The notes under the pieces are model-generated. The model was not told the DNA's origin. It ran no database searches and was given only the letters and a program-made list of their open reading frames with translations. A DNA stretch of 64,000 nucleotides from Motiliproteus sp. SC1-56 (GTDB taxonomy: Bacteria; Pseudomonadota; Gammaproteobacteria; Pseudomonadales; Balneatricaceae), in contig NZ_JAEMGS010000004.1 in the NCBI RefSeq assembly GCF_017309075.1, positions 234,470 through 298,469 on the forward strand, read 5' to 3'. This document shows positions 61,613 through 64,000 of this stretch, in pieces; positions within the stretch are counted from its first letter, which is position 1; each line of letters starts with the position of its first letter. The translations under genes and the position numbers were made by a program.

Positions 61613-62428
61613 ATGCCCGAGTTGCCCGAGGTTGAAACCACTCGCAGGGGGATTGCGCCCCATGTTCAGGGGGAAACCATTCTGGGGGTCGAGGTGCGCC
61701 AGTCCCGGTTGCGCTGGCCCGTTCCGGCGCAGCTGGCGGCTGTCGTCAAAGGTCAGCTGGTGCGCCGCGTGCATCGGCGCGGCAAATACCTGCTGCTGGA
61801 ATTGCCGGTCGGGCATATCCTTTTGCACTTGGGGATGTCTGGTAGCCTGCGGTTAGTGGCAGAGGGAGCGCCGGTGGGCAAGCATGATCACCTGGACTTT
61901 CTCCTCAGCGGTGGGCGGGTTTTGCGTTTGAACGATCCGCGTCGTTTCGGGGCGGCGCTCTGGTGTGAAGGCGACCCAATGCAGCATCCGCTGCTGATCA
62001 ACCTAGGGCCTGAGCCGCTGTCGGACGACTTTACGGGAGGGCTTTTGTATCGGCGCTCCCGCGGGCGCCGGGCCCCCGTCAAAACCTATATCATGGACAG
62101 CCGGATCGTGGTTGGGGTGGGGAATATCTATGCCAACGAGGCGCTGTTCGAGGCGGGCATCGATCCGCGGCGTGCGGCGGGCCGTATTGGTGCGGCTCGC
62201 TACCAGGTGCTTGCCGATCGAATCCAGGCGGTCTTGAGTCGGGCGATTGAGCAGGGAGGTACCACGTTGCGGGACTTTGTCGGTGGCGACGGCAAGCCAG
62301 GCTATTTTCAGCAGAGTCTCAAGGCTTACGGGCGGGGTGGTGCGCCGTGCCAGAGTTGCGCAACGCCATTGCAGGAAGTTCGGCTTGGGCAGCGCGCCAC
62401 AGTGTTTTGTCCGCGCTGCCAGCGCTGA
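61613..62428 (+). CDS. mutM: Formamidopyrimidine-DNA glycosylase
   Basis: Removes 8-oxoguanine and other oxidised purines and nicks the abasic site. 271 residues. Mature N-terminus [12 protein letters not shown] supplies the catalytic Pro and Glu, which decides ATG 61613 over earlier starts. The helix-two-turn-helix has [18 protein letters not shown] near residue 160, and the zinc finger C-x2-C-x16-C-x2-C (CQSCATPL to FCPRC) ends the protein. Confidence 0.97.
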   Translation: MPELPEVETTRRGIAPHVQGETILGVEVRQSRLRWPVPAQLAAVVKGQLVRRVHRRGKYLLLELPVGHILLHLGMSGSLRLVAEGAPVGKHDHLDFLLSGGRVLRLNDPRRFGAALWCEGDPMQHPLLINLGPEPLSDDFTGGLLYRRSRGRRAPVKTYIMDSRIVVGVGNIYANEALFEAGIDPRRAAGRIGAARYQVLADRIQAVLSRAIEQGGTTLRDFVGGDGKPGYFQQSLKAYGRGGAPCQSCATPLQEVRLGQRATVFCPRCQR

Positions 62429-62728
62429 GTTTTGGAAGGTGCAAAAAAAGAAAACCCGCATGAAGCGGGTCTCAAGGTGTGTTTGCCGTCCTGGCGGCTC
62501 ATTCGCAGCCACGTCCTTGGCTGTTCGCGCTGAGCGGTTTTTTTTCTTCCATGCTGCGGCCGCTTGTCCTTGCGGTCTTCCACGTCCCTGTCTTTTCCGG
62601 CTTCCCTGAGTCGGGCGTCCTGCCAGTCGAGCTCCGTCTCGACATCATGCTTCCTTCGTGCGCATTATTAAAAAAATCCGGGAACCCTCCCATAGGAATA
62701 AATCCTATTTTTTGTATGGAGAATACAT
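62429..62728. other. Intergenic region with minus-strand terminator and thiD leader
   Basis: Arms ACCCGC (62454-62459) and GCGGGT (62465-62470) are preceded on the plus strand by an A-run, so the hairpin terminates minus-strand transcription (T-run on the minus strand to about 62443). No clear minus-strand gene precedes it. Near 62690-62710 a weak stem TAGGA/TCCTA is followed by TTTTTTG ahead of thiD, an attenuator-like shape. Confidence 0.5.
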
Positions 62729-63544
62729 TTGGGGTACAGAGAAGGGCGGTGTGTACTGGCGGTTGGCGGTTCGGACAGCGGAGCTGGGGCGGGCGTCCAG
62801 GCGGACCTGAAGACCTGCGCGGCGCTGGGGGTATACGCGGCTACTGCCGTAACCGCCGTGACGGCTCAGAACAGCCGCGGTGTCCGGGCGGTGGCGGCCG
62901 TTGATCCTGTCATGGTCCGCGAACAGGTGGAGGCGGTGTTGGAGGACTATCCGGTAGGCGTGGTCAAGCTGGGCATGCTCTGCACTGGGTCGGTCGTGAG
63001 CGCTGTGGCGGATGTCTTGGTCCGATATCCTCGGCTACCGGTGGTCATCGATCCGGTGCTGGCCTCAACCGGCGGCCATGTGCTGTTGGATGCAGAGGGG
63101 GTTGAGTTGCTTTGTCGAAGGTTGTTGCCTCGCGCTGCGTTACTCACTCCCAATATCCCTGAGGCGGGGGCATTGATTGGGCGCAGCGAGGCAGCGGTCG
63201 TGGCTGATAGGATAGGCGCTTTGCAGGCGCTGATTGCGCTGGGTCCGGAGGCTGTGCTGTTAAAAGGCGGGCATCTGCCCGGGGTCGAGTGCGAAGATCT
63301 GCTGCTGGAGGGGGGAGGGGTTACTGCGTACCGTCAGTCTCGTCTGGCGGTTCGAAATACACATGGCACCGGCTGTACCCTGGCGGCGGCTGTCGCCGCA
63401 GGTCTGGCCCAGGGGCTTGATCTGAAGGGGGCCGTGGCTCAGGCCAAGCATTATGTCCGCGAGGCGATTAAGCGGGCGGACGAGCAGCGGCTTGTCAGCG
63501 AACGAGGGCCGCTGGCCCATTTTTTTAAGCTATCTAAGGACTGA
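62729..63544 (+). CDS. thiD: Hydroxymethylpyrimidine/phosphomethylpyrimidine kinase
   Basis: Phosphorylates HMP and HMP-P in thiamine synthesis. 271 residues of the ribokinase fold. N-terminal VLAVGGSDSGAGAGVQADLK, then the TAVTAVTAQNS and DPVLAST segments, and the C-terminal GTGCTLAAAVAAGLAQG with the catalytic Asp/Cys region. The start is TTG at 62729: GGAG is at 62718-62721, seven bases upstream, and no in-frame ATG gives the conserved N-terminus. A nearby ATG (62716) is in another frame. Confidence 0.93.
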   Translation: MGYREGRCVLAVGGSDSGAGAGVQADLKTCAALGVYAATAVTAVTAQNSRGVRAVAAVDPVMVREQVEAVLEDYPVGVVKLGMLCTGSVVSAVADVLVRYPRLPVVIDPVLASTGGHVLLDAEGVELLCRRLLPRAALLTPNIPEAGALIGRSEAAVVADRIGALQALIALGPEAVLLKGGHLPGVECEDLLLEGGGVTAYRQSRLAVRNTHGTGCTLAAAVAAGLAQGLDLKGAVAQAKHYVREAIKRADEQRLVSERGPLAHFFKLSKD

Positions 63545-63646
63545 AGAGTGGCTGTTCCAGCCGTTCGACCTAGTTGGGTTTGTTACATGCTTTTCGGGGG
63601 CGCGTCAGCTTTTATTGCCGACTCTTAAAGTTTGTGAAAAAAGTCG

Positions 63647-63674
63647 TTGACGGCAGGAAACGGGGCTGTAGAAT
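63647..63674 (+). promoter_or_regulatory. rrn promoter P1
   Basis: TTGACG (63647-63652) and TAGAAT (63669-63674) with a 16-base spacer, an AT-rich UP-like stretch upstream and a GC-rich discriminator (ACGCCCCC), typical of stringent ribosomal promoters. Confidence 0.85.
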
Positions 63675-63754
63675 ACGCCCCCACGTTGTCGCTGAGGCGG
63701 CACGCGAAGCCAACCGGCAGACAAGTTTTCAAACAAATTTCTCTGCAAAACAAG

Positions 63755-63782
63755 TTGACTTCGAAATTGGTTGAGATAGAAT
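63755..63782 (+). promoter_or_regulatory. rrn promoter P2
   Basis: TTGACT (63755-63760) and TAGAAT (63777-63782), again 16 bases apart, with A/T tracts upstream (63721-63752) and a GC-rich discriminator after. Confidence 0.85.
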
Positions 63783-63808
63783 CTCGGCCCCGCTTGAGGA
63801 AAGCGGAA

Positions 63809-63822
63809 CGCTCTTTAACAAA
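63809..63822 (+). promoter_or_regulatory. boxA antitermination site
   Basis: CGCTCTTTAACAAA is nearly identical to the gammaproteobacterial rrn boxA (TGCTCTTTAACAA), 163 bases before 16S. Confidence 0.9.
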
Positions 63823-63984
63823 TCGACCATGCAATTCGTGTGGGCGCTTGCCGGGATAGGTTGTAAAGACTTATCGAAGCAAGTGACTCGTGAATTCATA
63901 GAACTATTCGTACTTACGAACAGTTAAGTATTCCAGTTTTTGCTTTGAGCTAGATTTTAGTCACTTTCGAGTGGCGACAAATTT

Positions 63985-64000
63985 AAACTGAAGAGTTTGA
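63985..64000 (+). rRNA. rrs: 16S ribosomal RNA, first bases
   Basis: AAACTGAAGAGTTTGA is the conserved 5' end of 16S rRNA. The gene continues beyond the window. The rrn operon faces away from thiD. Confidence 0.95.

Overview
The window is a GC-rich chromosomal segment of a gammaproteobacterium. Gene order matches the Pseudomonadales/Oceanospirillales type: uppS-cdsA-rseP-bamA-skp-lpxD-fabZ-lpxA-lpxB-rnhB-dnaE-accA-tilS-pyrG-eno-ftsB-truD-surE-pcm-nlpD-rpoS-fdxA-mutS, and later slmA-argB-algC-dut-coaBC-radC-rpmB-rpmG-mutM. A PEP-CTERM protein and a PrsT-like TPR protein point to an environmental exopolysaccharide-forming bacterium. I cannot name the species.

Region 1 (1-27.4 kb) is a dense housekeeping block for lipid carrier and phospholipid synthesis, outer-membrane assembly, lipid A, DNA replication, fatty-acid carboxylation, nucleotides, glycolysis, division, stress and repair. 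Three genes of the MEP isoprenoid pathway are missing from their usual places. There is no dxr between cdsA and rseP (19 bp apart), and no ispD or ispF between ftsB and truD (which overlap by 4 bp). kdsA is also absent between pyrG and eno. The coordinated MEP gap suggests pathway replacement or relocation.

Region 2 (about 27.33-45.41 kb) is an 18-kb integrative element inserted in the 5' end of mutS. A 23-bp imperfect direct repeat (20/23) lies at both ends, inside the codons for the MutS motif HTPMM. The native mutS start (MAKAKANNSQHTPMM) is stranded at the far right end as a 23-codon remnant, while the element gives mutS a new N-terminus, start codon and upstream region. The element carries a tyrosine integrase, an AlpA-like regulator, a primase/RepA-type helicase and a 1.25-kb non-coding region with two strong terminators and short repeats. 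A small HTH gene sits behind a perfect 23-bp palindrome. A type I restriction-modification operon follows, with three extra genes (GIY-YIG/DUF4357 protein, PD-(D/E)XK-like protein, unknown protein) between hsdS and hsdR, and a decaying tandem family of small membrane-anchored proteins after hsdR.

Region 3 (45.4-53.8 kb) is accessory chromosome: a divergent LysR/SDR pair, pnuC with a kinase-like gene, and a prsT-like/PEP-CTERM pair. Region 4 (53.8-63.5 kb) is nadE, a TSUP permease, slmA, argB, algC, dut, coaBC on the minus strand and radC, rpmB, rpmG, mutM, thiD on the plus strand. The window ends with tandem rrn promoters, boxA and the first 16 bases of a 16S rRNA gene.
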